From: Ignavibacteriales bacterium
GTDB lineage: Bacteria > Bacteroidota > Ignavibacteria > Ignavibacteriales > Melioribacteraceae
Reading direction: 5' to 3'
NCBI GenBank assembly: GCA_020635275.1
Contig: JACKAA010000001.1
Coordinates: forward strand, 558,001 to 622,000
DNA: 64,000 nucleotides
The position numbers and the translations under genes are program-made. How positions within the stretch are numbered: position 1 is the first letter of the stretch; each line of letters starts with the position of its first letter. Below, in pieces: positions 29,834 to 38,386 of this stretch. The notes beneath the pieces were generated by a model. It was not told the DNA's origin and did not search any database. It saw only the letters and a program-made list of their open reading frames with translations.

Positions 29834-31318
29834 CTAAAAAGACGATATAAAACTTTCTGCATAATGTAACTTTTCATTTATTGAAGATTTACTCATCCGT
29901 TCTAAATTCTTTATCATCATTATTGTACGATTATTTGATGCAAAATATTCATAATGGTTCTGCACAAATCTCCAGAATAGTCCATCCCAAATTTTTGTCC
30001 ATTCGCCATTTTTGTAATCACTCATTTTCCTCACATAATTTGATGAACTTATATAAGGTTTTGTACTCATCAATCCGCCATCTGCAAATTGACTCATTCC
30101 ATAAACATTTGGAACCATCACCCAATCATAAGAATCAATGTACATTTCCATAAACCAATTATAAATTTCATTTGGCTCGATTTCACAAAGCAGCATAAAA
30201 TTTCCCAAAATCATTAACCTCTCAATATGGTGATTGTATCCAGTTTTTAATAATTTTTTGATTGTTTGGTCAATCGGCTCAATTCCGGTAGTTCCATTAT
30301 AAAACGAATTTGGCAATTTGTTTTTATTTTTGAAAAAGTTTGAGTTTCTCTGCTTAACTCCATCAATCATGTAAACTGAACGAATAAATTCACGCCAGCC
30401 AATAATTTGGCGAACAAATCCTTCTACTGAATTTATTGGGATTTCATTTTCAGCAACAAATTCTAAAGTTCTTTCCAAAATATAATCTGGAGTTAACAAT
30501 CCAACATTCATAATTGGCGAAAGCAAAGAGTGATAAAGAAAAGATTCATCTCTCACAATTGCATCTTGATAAGTTCCATAGAGTTCAAATTTATTTTCTA
30601 GAAAATCATCAAGCCAATTTTTTGCTGAATTAAAATTTGTTGGAATATAAAAATTTGAATTTTCTCCAGGATTATTTGAGAAATTTTCATTCACATATTT
30701 TTGAGCTTCAGAAATAATATTTTCGTTATTTCCAGCATTTAACAATTTAGGGATTTTTAAGTCATTAGGAATTGATTTTCTATTCTCAGAATCAAAGCTC
30801 CATTTACCGTCAATAGGTTTGTCACCATCAACTAAAATGTTAAATTTTTTTCTTTGATCAACATAAAATGAATGCTGAAAATAATTTTTCTTTTCTGAAT
30901 AACAATCTCTGATGTAGCTTTCAGTATTAAGGAATTGCGGATTGTAATATTTTACTTGAGCAATTTTATTTTTTTCAGATCCAATATTTAATCTTTTATT
31001 AAGAATAAAATCATCAACTTCTGAATAGTGGATTTCTTGATAATTATTATTCTTAAGCCAAGTGAATAGATAATTGTTATCCTTCTTAAAATTTTCATAA
31101 TCAAGATAATGTACTTTATGATTTTGAGTTGACAAAAAGCCAGCATATTCTTTCATACTAGCTCTGTGAAGTGTCAATTTCATTTTATGAAAATTTAACG
31201 GATACTTATGATCACCAAAAAATAAAGGATCTTCTATGATTACAACATCTCTTCCTTTTTCAATGGCGGGATGATCTTCAAATAATTGATGTGGAAACAT
31301 TAAAGTGATTTGCTTCAT
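29834..31318 (-). CDS. Photolyase/cryptochrome-related flavoprotein (PhrB/CryB family) without Fe-S cysteines
   Basis: Related to bacterial (6-4) photolyases and CryB/PhrB. The FAD-binding half is well conserved: HHIERLMILGNF near residue 370, WFMEMYIDSYDWVMVPNVYG, and GGLMSTKPYISSSNY. Known Fe-S bacterial members use four Cys ligands; this 494-residue protein contains only two Cys in all (in RDCYSE and LLCEIEP), and the region after MSDY, where three ligands usually lie, reads KNGEWTKIWDGLFWRF. It therefore cannot hold the [4Fe-4S] cluster. It is the third gene of a minus-strand set behind the LitR-like regulator, 4 bases after the peroxidase gene. Repair or photosensing role is open. Confidence 0.88.
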   Translation of the reverse strand: MKQITLMFPHQLFEDHPAIEKGRDVVIIEDPLFFGDHKYPLNFHKMKLTLHRASMKEYAGFLSTQNHKVHYLDYENFKKDNNYLFTWLKNNNYQEIHYSEVDDFILNKRLNIGSEKNKIAQVKYYNPQFLNTESYIRDCYSEKKNYFQHSFYVDQRKKFNILVDGDKPIDGKWSFDSENRKSIPNDLKIPKLLNAGNNENIISEAQKYVNENFSNNPGENSNFYIPTNFNSAKNWLDDFLENKFELYGTYQDAIVRDESFLYHSLLSPIMNVGLLTPDYILERTLEFVAENEIPINSVEGFVRQIIGWREFIRSVYMIDGVKQRNSNFFKNKNKLPNSFYNGTTGIEPIDQTIKKLLKTGYNHHIERLMILGNFMLLCEIEPNEIYNWFMEMYIDSYDWVMVPNVYGMSQFADGGLMSTKPYISSSNYVRKMSDYKNGEWTKIWDGLFWRFVQNHYEYFASNNRTIMMIKNLERMSKSSINEKLHYAESFISSF

Positions 31319-31322
31319 TAAA

Positions 31323-31892
31323 TTACTTCTTTAATTCTTCCTCAATTAACGATGTAATCTTTTTGCTTTCCGGAGTTGTTATACTTCTAAATCTGTCTAC
31401 AACATTTCCATTTTTATCTATGATGAATTTTTCAAAATTCCATTTAATATCAGACTTTCCCGTTTTTGTATTGTCTGTTAAAATTTCAAACAACGGAGAT
31501 TTTTCATCGCCTAAAACTTTAACTTTATCAAACATTGGAAATGATACATTAAAATTGAGAGAACAAAACTCAGCAATTTCTTCATTTGAGCCTGGCTCTT
31601 GTCCTCCAAAATCATTACACGGAAATCCTAAAATTTCAAAACCTTGATCTTTATATTTTTCGTAAATTTCTTGCAAACCAGTGTACTGCTTTGTGAATCC
31701 GCACTTACTTGCAACGTTAACAATCAGTAAAACTTTTCCTTTGTAATCAGCAAGTTTAACGTCATTATTATTTATATCTTTTACAACAACTTCACTAATA
31801 TTTGGATCGTTTGATCCATCTTTGCTAAACAATCCCAAAATTGAAGTTGCTGCAAAACCTAATAATACTGAAGACATAATTATTCCTTTCAT
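31323..31892 (-). CDS. Glutathione peroxidase family protein, membrane-anchored or exported
   Basis: Thiol peroxidase that removes hydroperoxides. The catalytic set is Cys64 (ASKCGFT), Gln98 (GGQEP), Trp151 and Asn152 (KWNFEKF). Cys110 lies 46 residues after Cys64, the spacing of the resolving Cys in thioredoxin-dependent members, so thioredoxin rather than glutathione is the likely reductant. An N-terminal hydrophobic stretch (residues 5-22) suggests a signal or anchor. It lies 20 bases after the SDR-DUF2867 gene and 4 before the photolyase-related gene; co-transcription fits a response to light-driven oxidative damage. Confidence 0.9.
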   Translation of the reverse strand: MKGIIMSSVLLGFAATSILGLFSKDGSNDPNISEVVVKDINNNDVKLADYKGKVLLIVNVASKCGFTKQYTGLQEIYEKYKDQGFEILGFPCNDFGGQEPGSNEEIAEFCSLNFNVSFPMFDKVKVLGDEKSPLFEILTDNTKTGKSDIKWNFEKFIIDKNGNVVDRFRSITTPESKKITSLIEEELKK

Positions 31893-31912
31893 TTTGTTTT
31901 CCTTTCAAAAAT

Positions 31913-33337
31913 TTATGTAGCTATTTTAATTGCCATTCCTTTAAACATAATTTTATGAATCGGTAAAAGCACATACCAGTATATTCTTCCTAAAATTCCA
32001 TTTGGTCTGAATGTGGCTTTTTGAATAAGCTGAGAATTTTCTACGTTAAACTCAAGCCAAGCTTCTCCGGGTAATTTCATTTCTGCATATAAAATTAATC
32101 TTCCAATTTTTTCATTTGCGTAAATTACTCGCCAAAAATCTAATGCATCACCGGGTTTTAATTCTGTAGGACTTCTTCTCCCTCTTCTTAAACCTACTCC
32201 GCCAACGAATTTATCAGCAATGCCTCTAATTTCCCAAGCCCAATTCCAGAAGTACCAGCCGGTTTTCCCACCAATTTCCCAAATTTTACTTTTAACACTT
32301 TCAACTTTTTCACTTAAGTTTACTCTTTGCTCATCTGTTAAGCAACCATATTTGGGAACTTCAACTTTATCTAAAAAGTTTTGATTTAAGCTTCCGGTAA
32401 TTGCAGAATCTATCCAACTGGAAGCCACTTTGTTTGATTCAATCATATTAAATGCTTTTCGAATTGCTTCTTTATATCCTAATATATTTGTCTGAACTAT
32501 TTTTTCAATTTCAAAGTTTGTACCAACAACTTCATTTTTCATACTATCAACTAAACTGCGCGCCAATGAAAAATTTGTTGAGGTTACAAAATAAAGCCAG
32601 TATGAAGATAATCGAGGTGAAAGAAAAGGAACCGATAAAATAAATCTTTTTAAACCTCTAACTTCAGCATATTGCATTAGCATTTCTTTGTAAGTTAAAA
32701 TGTCGGGTCCGCCAATATCAAAGATTTTGTTGAATGTATCTTCTTTATTTATTACGCCTAATAAATAATCAATTACATTTCTGATTGCTATTGGCTGGCA
32801 TTTAGTTTTCAACCATTTTGGAGCAATCATTACCGGTAGTTTTTCAGCTAAATCTCTAATAATTTCAAATGATCCGCTTCCCGATCCAATTATTATTGCC
32901 GCGCGTAAAATTGTGGTATTCGCTTTTGCTTCATTTAGAATTTTTTCAACATTTAGTCTGGAGGTTAGATGTTTAGATAAATTATTTTCCTCGTTAATAA
33001 TTCCGCTTAAATAAATTATTTGTTTTGCATTTGTCTGATCTAAAGCGCTAACAAAATTTTGTGCAGATTTTCTCTCAAGTTCATCAAATTTAGAATTTGT
33101 TCCGCCCATTGAATGAACGAAATAGTAAGCAACATCAATATTTTTTGGAATTTTCTCTAAACTTTTTTGATCTAATAAATCAGCTTGAATAATTTTTACT
33201 TTGCTATGCTCGCGTACCTCAGAAGAAATTCTTCTTGGATCTCTGACCAAGCAGGAAACTTCATGATCACTTTCTATTAAATATGGAAGTAGTCTTTTCC
33301 CAATATATCCGGTAACACCAGTTAGTAAGATTTTCAT
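31913..33337 (-). CDS. NAD(P)-binding SDR with C-terminal DUF2867 domain
   Basis: Extended/atypical SDR: TGVTGYIGKRL at residues 7-17 binds the dinucleotide, and the epimerase-like half (to about residue 300) is followed by a DUF2867 domain (about 325-474; GWYFWNWAWEIRG, then LRRGRRSP and LKPGDALDFWRV). Substrate unknown. Homologous genes are often found in bacterial photolyase/LitR neighbourhoods (general knowledge). It leads the minus-strand set SDR-gpx-photolyase relative and lies 226 bases downstream of the regulator gene on the same strand. Confidence 0.85.
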   Translation of the reverse strand: MKILLTGVTGYIGKRLLPYLIESDHEVSCLVRDPRRISSEVREHSKVKIIQADLLDQKSLEKIPKNIDVAYYFVHSMGGTNSKFDELERKSAQNFVSALDQTNAKQIIYLSGIINEENNLSKHLTSRLNVEKILNEAKANTTILRAAIIIGSGSGSFEIIRDLAEKLPVMIAPKWLKTKCQPIAIRNVIDYLLGVINKEDTFNKIFDIGGPDILTYKEMLMQYAEVRGLKRFILSVPFLSPRLSSYWLYFVTSTNFSLARSLVDSMKNEVVGTNFEIEKIVQTNILGYKEAIRKAFNMIESNKVASSWIDSAITGSLNQNFLDKVEVPKYGCLTDEQRVNLSEKVESVKSKIWEIGGKTGWYFWNWAWEIRGIADKFVGGVGLRRGRRSPTELKPGDALDFWRVIYANEKIGRLILYAEMKLPGEAWLEFNVENSQLIQKATFRPNGILGRIYWYVLLPIHKIMFKGMAIKIAT

Positions 33338-33343
33338 AATGAT

Positions 33344-33427
33344 CTAGCTCGCACTATTTCCACTATCAAAAAGAACAATAGTATTTGTTACATAAGCGGC
33401 ACCATCAGAATTAAAATAAAGCTTCAT
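33344..33427 (-). CDS. Possible 27-residue peptide upstream of the SDR gene
   Basis: In the 226-base gap between the regulator and the SDR gene, an ATG at 33427 opens 27 codons (MKLYFNSDGAAYVTNTIVLF, then DSGNSAS) ending 6 bases before the SDR start. No good ribosome site is seen and the composition alone does not prove coding. It could be a leader peptide, or chance. The rest of the gap (33428-33563) shows no clear promoter. Confidence 0.2.
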   Translation of the reverse strand: MKLYFNSDGAAYVTNTIVLFDSGNSAS

Positions 33428-33563
33428 CTAAATAAACAAGTTTAAAATTTCCAAATAAGGTACTAACAAAAAAAAATAACTTTATTTCCAAATTTACTTT
33501 TCATAATATTTATTTAGGATTATTGGTCCTATTTATGTGTATGGTTAAATAAATTCTTAACAT

Positions 33564-34496
33564 TTATCTGGTTATTTCCAATTCTTTTCTAAATTCTTGT
33601 ATATTATTAATTATTTCAGCGTTCATATCACTTAAAATGTCTGCATAAGCATTTGCACTTGCTCCACCAACAATAATTCTAGAACCATTATTTAATAGTT
33701 TTTTTAATTTTCTCATTTCTCTATCCAAAACAAAGTCATCATTTGGATATACAATACTTAAAGCTACAACTTTAGGGTGCAATTTATGAATAGCCGCTGC
33801 AATTTCTTCTCCTGGTAAATCAGGTCCCATATAAATTACATTCCATCCATCAGAGGATGCAATAACTCCAATTATCAAAGCACCAAGTTCATGAAATTGC
33901 CCTTTCGGAGTAGCGATTACAATTTTAGGTGCATTTTCGGAAACCGAATTATTATCTATTAATGAAGTTAGAAATTTCCTAATGACTGCTGTGGATATAT
34001 GTTCTTGAACAATTCTAATTTCACCTTCTTGCCACATTTTGCCAATCTTAACTAACAGTGGATAAACAACACTTTCAATAAATTTAAAGTTTGGTAAATT
34101 AACTAAAGCTTTATAAAGTGATTTTTCCAGCTGAACAGGATTTAAATTTTTTATTGCATTCACACAATCTTCAATGTATTCATATTCCTCAACAATTTCT
34201 TTAACGTCAAAATCTGATGAATCTTTAATAACTTTTTTGGGCGTTATCTCACCAATTATTTTTCTAAGTTCATCACAATTTAAGTTTGCAATTGATCCAA
34301 TTGAGTAACCTTTTTGAGATGCCATAGATAGAAGAGTTAACTTTTCCACATTGTCAACTGAATAAACACGTCTATTTGTATTAGTCCTATGGGGTACAAC
34401 TGCATTATATCGTTTTTCCCAAGCTCGTATAACATGAATAGATAAGCCGGTAATTTTAGATACTGCTTTAATTGGATAAGTGATTTTATTTTCCAT
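33564..34496 (-). CDS. litR: MerR-type regulator with B12-binding domain (LitR/CarH family)
   Basis: Members repress carotenoid and light-stress genes in the dark as adenosylcobalamin-bound tetramers and release DNA when light breaks the Co-C bond. The MerR winged helix is residues about 6-75 (LSIHVIRAWEKRY). The B12 part has a helical cap with Trp155, Glu165 and His166, spaced exactly like Trp131/Glu141/His142 of Thermus CarH, then the cobalamin ligand His202 in GQFHELG, Ser247 in ALSIVY and GG at 277-278. The residue next to Trp155 is Gln156, where Thermus CarH has His132, the ligand taken up after light. 310 residues. Its own promoter carries the repeat operator, so autoregulation is likely. 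Confidence 0.92.
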   Translation of the reverse strand: MENKITYPIKAVSKITGLSIHVIRAWEKRYNAVVPHRTNTNRRVYSVDNVEKLTLLSMASQKGYSIGSIANLNCDELRKIIGEITPKKVIKDSSDFDVKEIVEEYEYIEDCVNAIKNLNPVQLEKSLYKALVNLPNFKFIESVVYPLLVKIGKMWQEGEIRIVQEHISTAVIRKFLTSLIDNNSVSENAPKIVIATPKGQFHELGALIIGVIASSDGWNVIYMGPDLPGEEIAAAIHKLHPKVVALSIVYPNDDFVLDREMRKLKKLLNNGSRIIVGGASANAYADILSDMNAEIINNIQEFRKELEITR

Positions 34497-34508
34497 ATTA
34501 AAAAATAT

Positions 34509-34530
34509 ATAAATGTCTAGTATTTGTCAA
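34509..34530 (-). promoter_or_regulatory. litR promoter/operator: two 11-bp direct repeats
   Basis: Read on the minus strand, TTGACAAATAC (34530-34520) abuts TAGACATTTAT (34519-34509). The TTGACA is a -35 with TATTTTTT as -10 17 bases on, just ahead of the litR start. The first 17 bases are identical to the plus-strand site at 34579, giving a large inverted repeat of two operators about 48 bases apart. Confidence 0.7.
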
Positions 34531-34578
34531 GATATATTTCCTATTTCATTGAAAATATAAATTTTATTTCGATTTTAC

Positions 34579-34633
34579 TTGACAAATACTAGACAATAAA
34601 CTAAATTTGCGTAAACAAATGATAGACAAAGAT
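34579..34633 (+). promoter_or_regulatory. Promoter with five in-phase 11-bp CarH-like repeats
   Basis: Five consecutive 11-base units: TTGACAAATAC, TAGACAATAAA, CTAAATTTGCG, TAAACAAATGA, TAGACAAAGAT (34579-34633). Four share TNRACAA. The exception, unit 3, holds TAAATTTG, which fits the TAnnTTTG -10 consensus of Bacteroidota, 17 bases after the TTGACA of unit 1. A regulator bound on this array would cover the whole core promoter. It drives the plus-strand genes from 34824, with a leader of about 190 bases (34634-34823) in which nothing else was recognised. Confidence 0.72.
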
Positions 34634-34823
34634 GGCGACTCAAATAAAACATATGCAAATTTATATTCTTTACGATGTTCAGAACCTCAAATTTTTTGAT
34701 TTTGACAACAAAAACTCTGACACTTCTCTATCATTATTATTAACTGCAGAAGCAATTTTATTTTCAGACGATAAAAATTTATTTAATAATAAAATAATAA
34801 TAACAAACTGAAAGGAAGTACCC

Positions 34824-35516
34824 ATGAAACCACTATTTAAAAGACTTATGGTTTTACTAATACTATCATCTTTTTTGGCAATCGGATGCACAGAGGATGA
34901 TTCAAATAACTCTACTTCTCCTAAATTAGAAAATGCAATGGTTAAAGTAGTTCATGCTTCACCAGATGCTCCTGGTGTTGACTTAATAGTAGATGGAAAC
35001 ATAGCAGGAACAAATCTCACTTTTCCAAATAACACAGGTTACCTAGAGGTCGAAGAAGGAACAAGAAATGTAAAAGTGAATGTTTCGGGAACTTCAACTA
35101 CTGTAATAGAAGCAGATTTAACAATTGAAGGAATGGTTAATTATTCAATTTTTGCAGTAGATCAAGTAGCCAATTTAACTCCCATGGTAATTGTTGATGA
35201 CTTAACATCACCTGCGATGGGCAATGCTCATTTAAGATTTATACATTTATCACCAAACGCTCCAGCAGTTGATATAACAACAAAAGATGGAACTGTTGTA
35301 TTTGGTAATTATTCATTCAAAGAATATTCAAATTTTACACCATTACCTGCTGGAACTTATGATCTTCAAGTTAGATTAGCAGGAACAGAAACCGTGGTTC
35401 TTGATCTAAACGGAATTTCTGTAGATGATGGAAATATTTACACAGTATTTGCAAAAGGTTTAGTAGGTGGAACAGGAAATCAAAAACTCGGTGCAGAAAT
35501 AATCGTAAATAAATAA
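34824..35516 (+). CDS. DUF4397 lipoprotein
   Basis: Lipoprotein signal with Cys near residue 22 (AIGCTED), then two DUF4397 domains (beta-sandwich type) each starting with the family phrase: KVVHASPDAPGVDL near residue 41 and RFIHLSPNAPAVDI near residue 138. 230 residues. Function unknown; the family is found on envelopes of Bacteroidota and others. It is the first gene after the LitR-type promoter and begins a run DUF4397-fasciclin-SRPBCC-large DUF4397-crt genes. Ribosome site AAAGGAAG before ATG 34824. Confidence 0.85.
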   Translation: MKPLFKRLMVLLILSSFLAIGCTEDDSNNSTSPKLENAMVKVVHASPDAPGVDLIVDGNIAGTNLTFPNNTGYLEVEEGTRNVKVNVSGTSTTVIEADLTIEGMVNYSIFAVDQVANLTPMVIVDDLTSPAMGNAHLRFIHLSPNAPAVDITTKDGTVVFGNYSFKEYSNFTPLPAGTYDLQVRLAGTETVVLDLNGISVDDGNIYTVFAKGLVGGTGNQKLGAEIIVNK

Positions 35517-35535
35517 TTATTTAATGAGGATAAAA

Positions 35536-36057
35536 ATGAACAAAATAATAAATAAAATAGCTCTAGGATCTCTAATTATATTAACCTTAATTTTCTTTGT
35601 AACTTCACTGTTTGCAACAGGAGCAAAAAAAGAAAATGATATGGAAAAAAAGGATATTGTATCAATTGCATTAGAAGCAGGTTCATTCAAAACATTGGCA
35701 AAAGCTTTAACAGAAGCTAATTTAGCAGAAACTCTAAAGGGTGAAGGTCCATTTACTATATTTGCACCAACTGATGAAGCATTTGCAAAATTGCCAGAAG
35801 GAACAGTTGAAGGACTCTTGAAAGACAAAAATGCCTTAACTAACATTCTATTATATCATGTTGTAAGTGGAAACGTAACATCGGATGAGGTAGTAAAATT
35901 AAATTCAGCTACAACATTAGCAAAATCAGATGTGGATATAAAAGTAGAAGAGGGAAAAGTTTTCATTAACAATTCTCAAGTCACTACAGCTGATGTAATG
36001 GCTTCAAATGGTGTGATTCACATAATTGACAATGTGCTAATTCCGGAATCAAAATAA
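35536..36057 (+). CDS. Fasciclin (FAS1) domain protein
   Basis: Exported protein with one FAS1 domain. From ATG 35536 (GAGGAT ribosome site) a signal peptide ends near residue 29 (LFATGAKK), then FAS1 with the family motifs GPFTIFAPTDEAFAKLP and NILLYHVVSG, ending GVIHIIDNVLIP. 173 residues. FAS1 domains act in adhesion or bind small hydrophobic molecules, and carotenoid-binding FAS1 proteins are known, which would suit a pigment cluster; the last point is inference. It starts 19 bases after the DUF4397 gene. Confidence 0.9.
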   Translation: MNKIINKIALGSLIILTLIFFVTSLFATGAKKENDMEKKDIVSIALEAGSFKTLAKALTEANLAETLKGEGPFTIFAPTDEAFAKLPEGTVEGLLKDKNALTNILLYHVVSGNVTSDEVVKLNSATTLAKSDVDIKVEEGKVFINNSQVTTADVMASNGVIHIIDNVLIPESK

Positions 36058-36077
36058 GTTATCAATAATAATTTGAT

Positions 36078-36105
36078 AAGGTCTCATTGAAATAAATGGG
36101 ACCTT
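36078..36105 (+). terminator. Hairpin after the fasciclin gene
   Basis: AAGGTCTCAT pairs with ATGGGACCTT (one G-U) over an 8-base loop, 20 bases after the stop. There is no strong T run, so it may be a partial terminator, a processing site, or a transcript-end stabiliser within the operon. Confidence 0.45.
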
Positions 36106-36125
36106 GTGTATAAAATAGAAAGAAA

Positions 36126-36569
36126 ATGTTCACACTGAAAAAAACTCAAATATTAAATGCTCCTATAAATAAGGTATTTCCTTTTTTTGAGAGCCCTGAA
36201 AACCTTGAAAAGATTACTCCTCCATCATTAGGTTTTATTATAAAAACTCCAAAACCTTTGGAAATGAAAGAAGGGGCAATCTTTGATTATACAATAAAGT
36301 TAGGAATAATAAAATTTCCTTGGAAAACACTAATCTCAAAGTATAATCCACCACATCTTTTTCAGGATATTCAAAAATTTGGACCTTATAAAAAGTGGGA
36401 ACATACACATGAGTTTTTTGATATGGGCGATAAAACAAAAATAGTTGATACCGTTGTTTATGATCTATATCCATCATTTTTAAGTAAAATTATTAACTCT
36501 CTTTTCATTAAACAGAGAGTTGAAAAAAAATATTTAATTATAGAGTTAAATCATAGAAAAAATTTTTAA
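36126..36569 (+). CDS. SRPBCC-fold ligand-binding protein
   Basis: Cytosolic protein of the START/Bet v1-like SRPBCC superfamily: starts with FTLKKTQILNAPINKVFPFF, then SPENLEKITPPSLGF and a C-terminal helix. 147 residues as read. The last dozen residues (from about IIELNHRKNF) look out of frame: one frame over, the sequence reads like the usual IFNYR-type end, so a frameshift near 36535-36550 is likely. This marks the beginning of the indel-rich segment. SRPBCC genes of this kind occur beside LitR, SDR and crt genes in related bacteria (general knowledge); ligand unknown. Confidence 0.75.
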   Translation: MFTLKKTQILNAPINKVFPFFESPENLEKITPPSLGFIIKTPKPLEMKEGAIFDYTIKLGIIKFPWKTLISKYNPPHLFQDIQKFGPYKKWEHTHEFFDMGDKTKIVDTVVYDLYPSFLSKIINSLFIKQRVEKKYLIIELNHRKNF

Positions 36570-36588
36570 TAAAAAATTAGGATAATAA

Positions 36589-38364
36589 ATGTATAAAAAA
36601 TAAAATTTATGTTATCATTTATTATTTTCTTTTTAGCGAGTACCCCTTTAATGCATCGCACAGCCAGAGTAATAAGTAATATAATTCATCGATCCTGCTG
36701 CTGCTTCTGTCGATATTTATTTAATTTGCTGAACAACGAACTTTAAAATTAGATGATTTTGCTTTTCAGAGTTATGACCCATTTGTTGATGCTCCGCTGG
36801 TGTTGATTTAAGGTTATTGTTGCACTTCCTTCATCTTCAATCCAACAGATGGCGAGTTACTACTATTCCCATAGGTCAATTAGCTGATATGGGTAAATAT
36901 GTGGTTTTTTGCTAATGGGCGTTCTTGATCCAAATCAGTTTGCTGATAATCCTGAAGCTAGAAGCACAGCTTTTGAACTTTTAGTAAAAGATATGGTTCA
37001 AGAAGAATCTACATCAGATAATGTTGAATTTTGTATTACATTTGCGCCACTGATGCTCCTGTTGCTGACGTGTGATTGCTAGAGATGTTACAACTTAGTT
37101 GATAATGCCGTTTATACTGGATATGACTGGATATATTCCTGTACCTGCTGCTTCATATCCTTGATGTAACTCCAGCTGAAGTTAATGAAACTGAAGTTGC
37201 TTCCTTTAATGCTGACTTGAGTGGTTTAGCTGGCGAAGTGCAGTTGTTTTTGCATCTGGTTTCCTAAATCCTTCATCAATCAAGATGGTGCTGCTTTTGG
37301 TATTTTCGCTGCACTTGCTAATGGTACCAAGTTATTGAATTTCCAACTTATATCTAAAAGCAAGACTTCAAGTATCACACAATGCAGCTGATCCTGCTGC
37401 CTCTTCTGTTGATATATTTATTTAATGAATGATGATCAATGACTGATCTAAAAACCAGATGATTTGATTTAGGAGAAGCTTCCACAATTTGTTGATGCTC
37501 CAGCTGAAATCGATTTATAATACAATTGGACCAACTTTCTACTGGACCAGCTGGATCGCTTATTGCAACTATACCAATAGGAATAGCTGATATGGGTAAA
37601 TACAAGTTGTTTTTGCTAATGGCGTTCTTGATCCCATCAGTTTGGTTGTATAATCCTGAAGGTAGAGTGCACAGCATTTGAACTCTTTAGTTAAAGATAT
37701 GGCTATAGGCTAAATCAACCAGTGATAATGTTGAATTTTGTTTTGCACGGTGCTACTGATGCTCCTGCTGTTGATGTTGCCATAGAGATGTTGCTACTTT
37801 AGTTGATAACGCTGCTTATACTGGGATATGACTGGCTATATTCTACCTACAAGCTTATATCTTGGATGTAACTCCAGCTGAAGACAATGAAATTGTAGTT
37901 AAGCTTCCTTTAATGCTGATTTGAGGGTTTAGCTAAGGAAGTAAAGCAATAAGCCTTGGTTTCTAACACCTTCTGCTAATCAGAATGGTGCGTTTTTGCA
38001 TTTTTCGCTTTCGCACTTGCTAATGGTACTGTGGAAAGTTGGGAATTTCTAATTCCATTATTACAGATATTATTAGCAAAGTTGATGGAAATATTTACCT
38101 TCTTCCCATAATCTTGACCAGAATTTTCCAACCTTTAATCCATCAACAGTAATAGGCTTTTTCATTACCAAATTCAGAAATTGTATCACTTAAAAATATT
38201 TAATATCCTAGGGAAAGGAAGGTTACAGCCACTGGTTGATAAAGAATTAAATGCTGAAGTTATAAATTTAATTTTGGATGCTTCTAATTTAGCAAGGGTA
38301 CATATTTGTACCAAACTAAAGCAAGGAATTTACACAAGTAAGAAAAATGAATCTAATTAAGTAA
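36589..38364 (+). pseudogene. Large secreted DUF4397 repeat protein with T9SS sorting tail, frame broken many times
   Basis: No single frame is open, but fragments in all three frames join into one protein: a signal peptide just after ATG 36589 (AGGATAATAA ribosome site), two copies of a block of about 235 residues, and a type IX secretion C-terminal domain. The blocks carry repeated DUF4397 phrases such as ADPAASSVDI, DAPAEIDL and GATDAPAVDVA; equivalent points are about 699-704 bases apart (36691/37390, 37055/37758). The tail (about 38110-38364) fits the Ignavibacteria sorting domain and stops at 38362-38364. Codon content between breaks is healthy, so sequence errors are more likely than decay. 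Confidence 0.7.
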
Positions 38365-38386
38365 TTTTTTAATCATATTTAATATC

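Noticed and set aside
33381..33391. GTAACAAATAC on the minus strand before the SDR-DUF2867 gene
   Set aside because: Single partial match, no second repeat and no promoter around it.
37375..37677. 100-codon minus-strand frame inside the DUF4397 repeat gene
   Set aside because: Antisense to a clear plus-strand repeat protein, no ribosome site, no recognisable domain.
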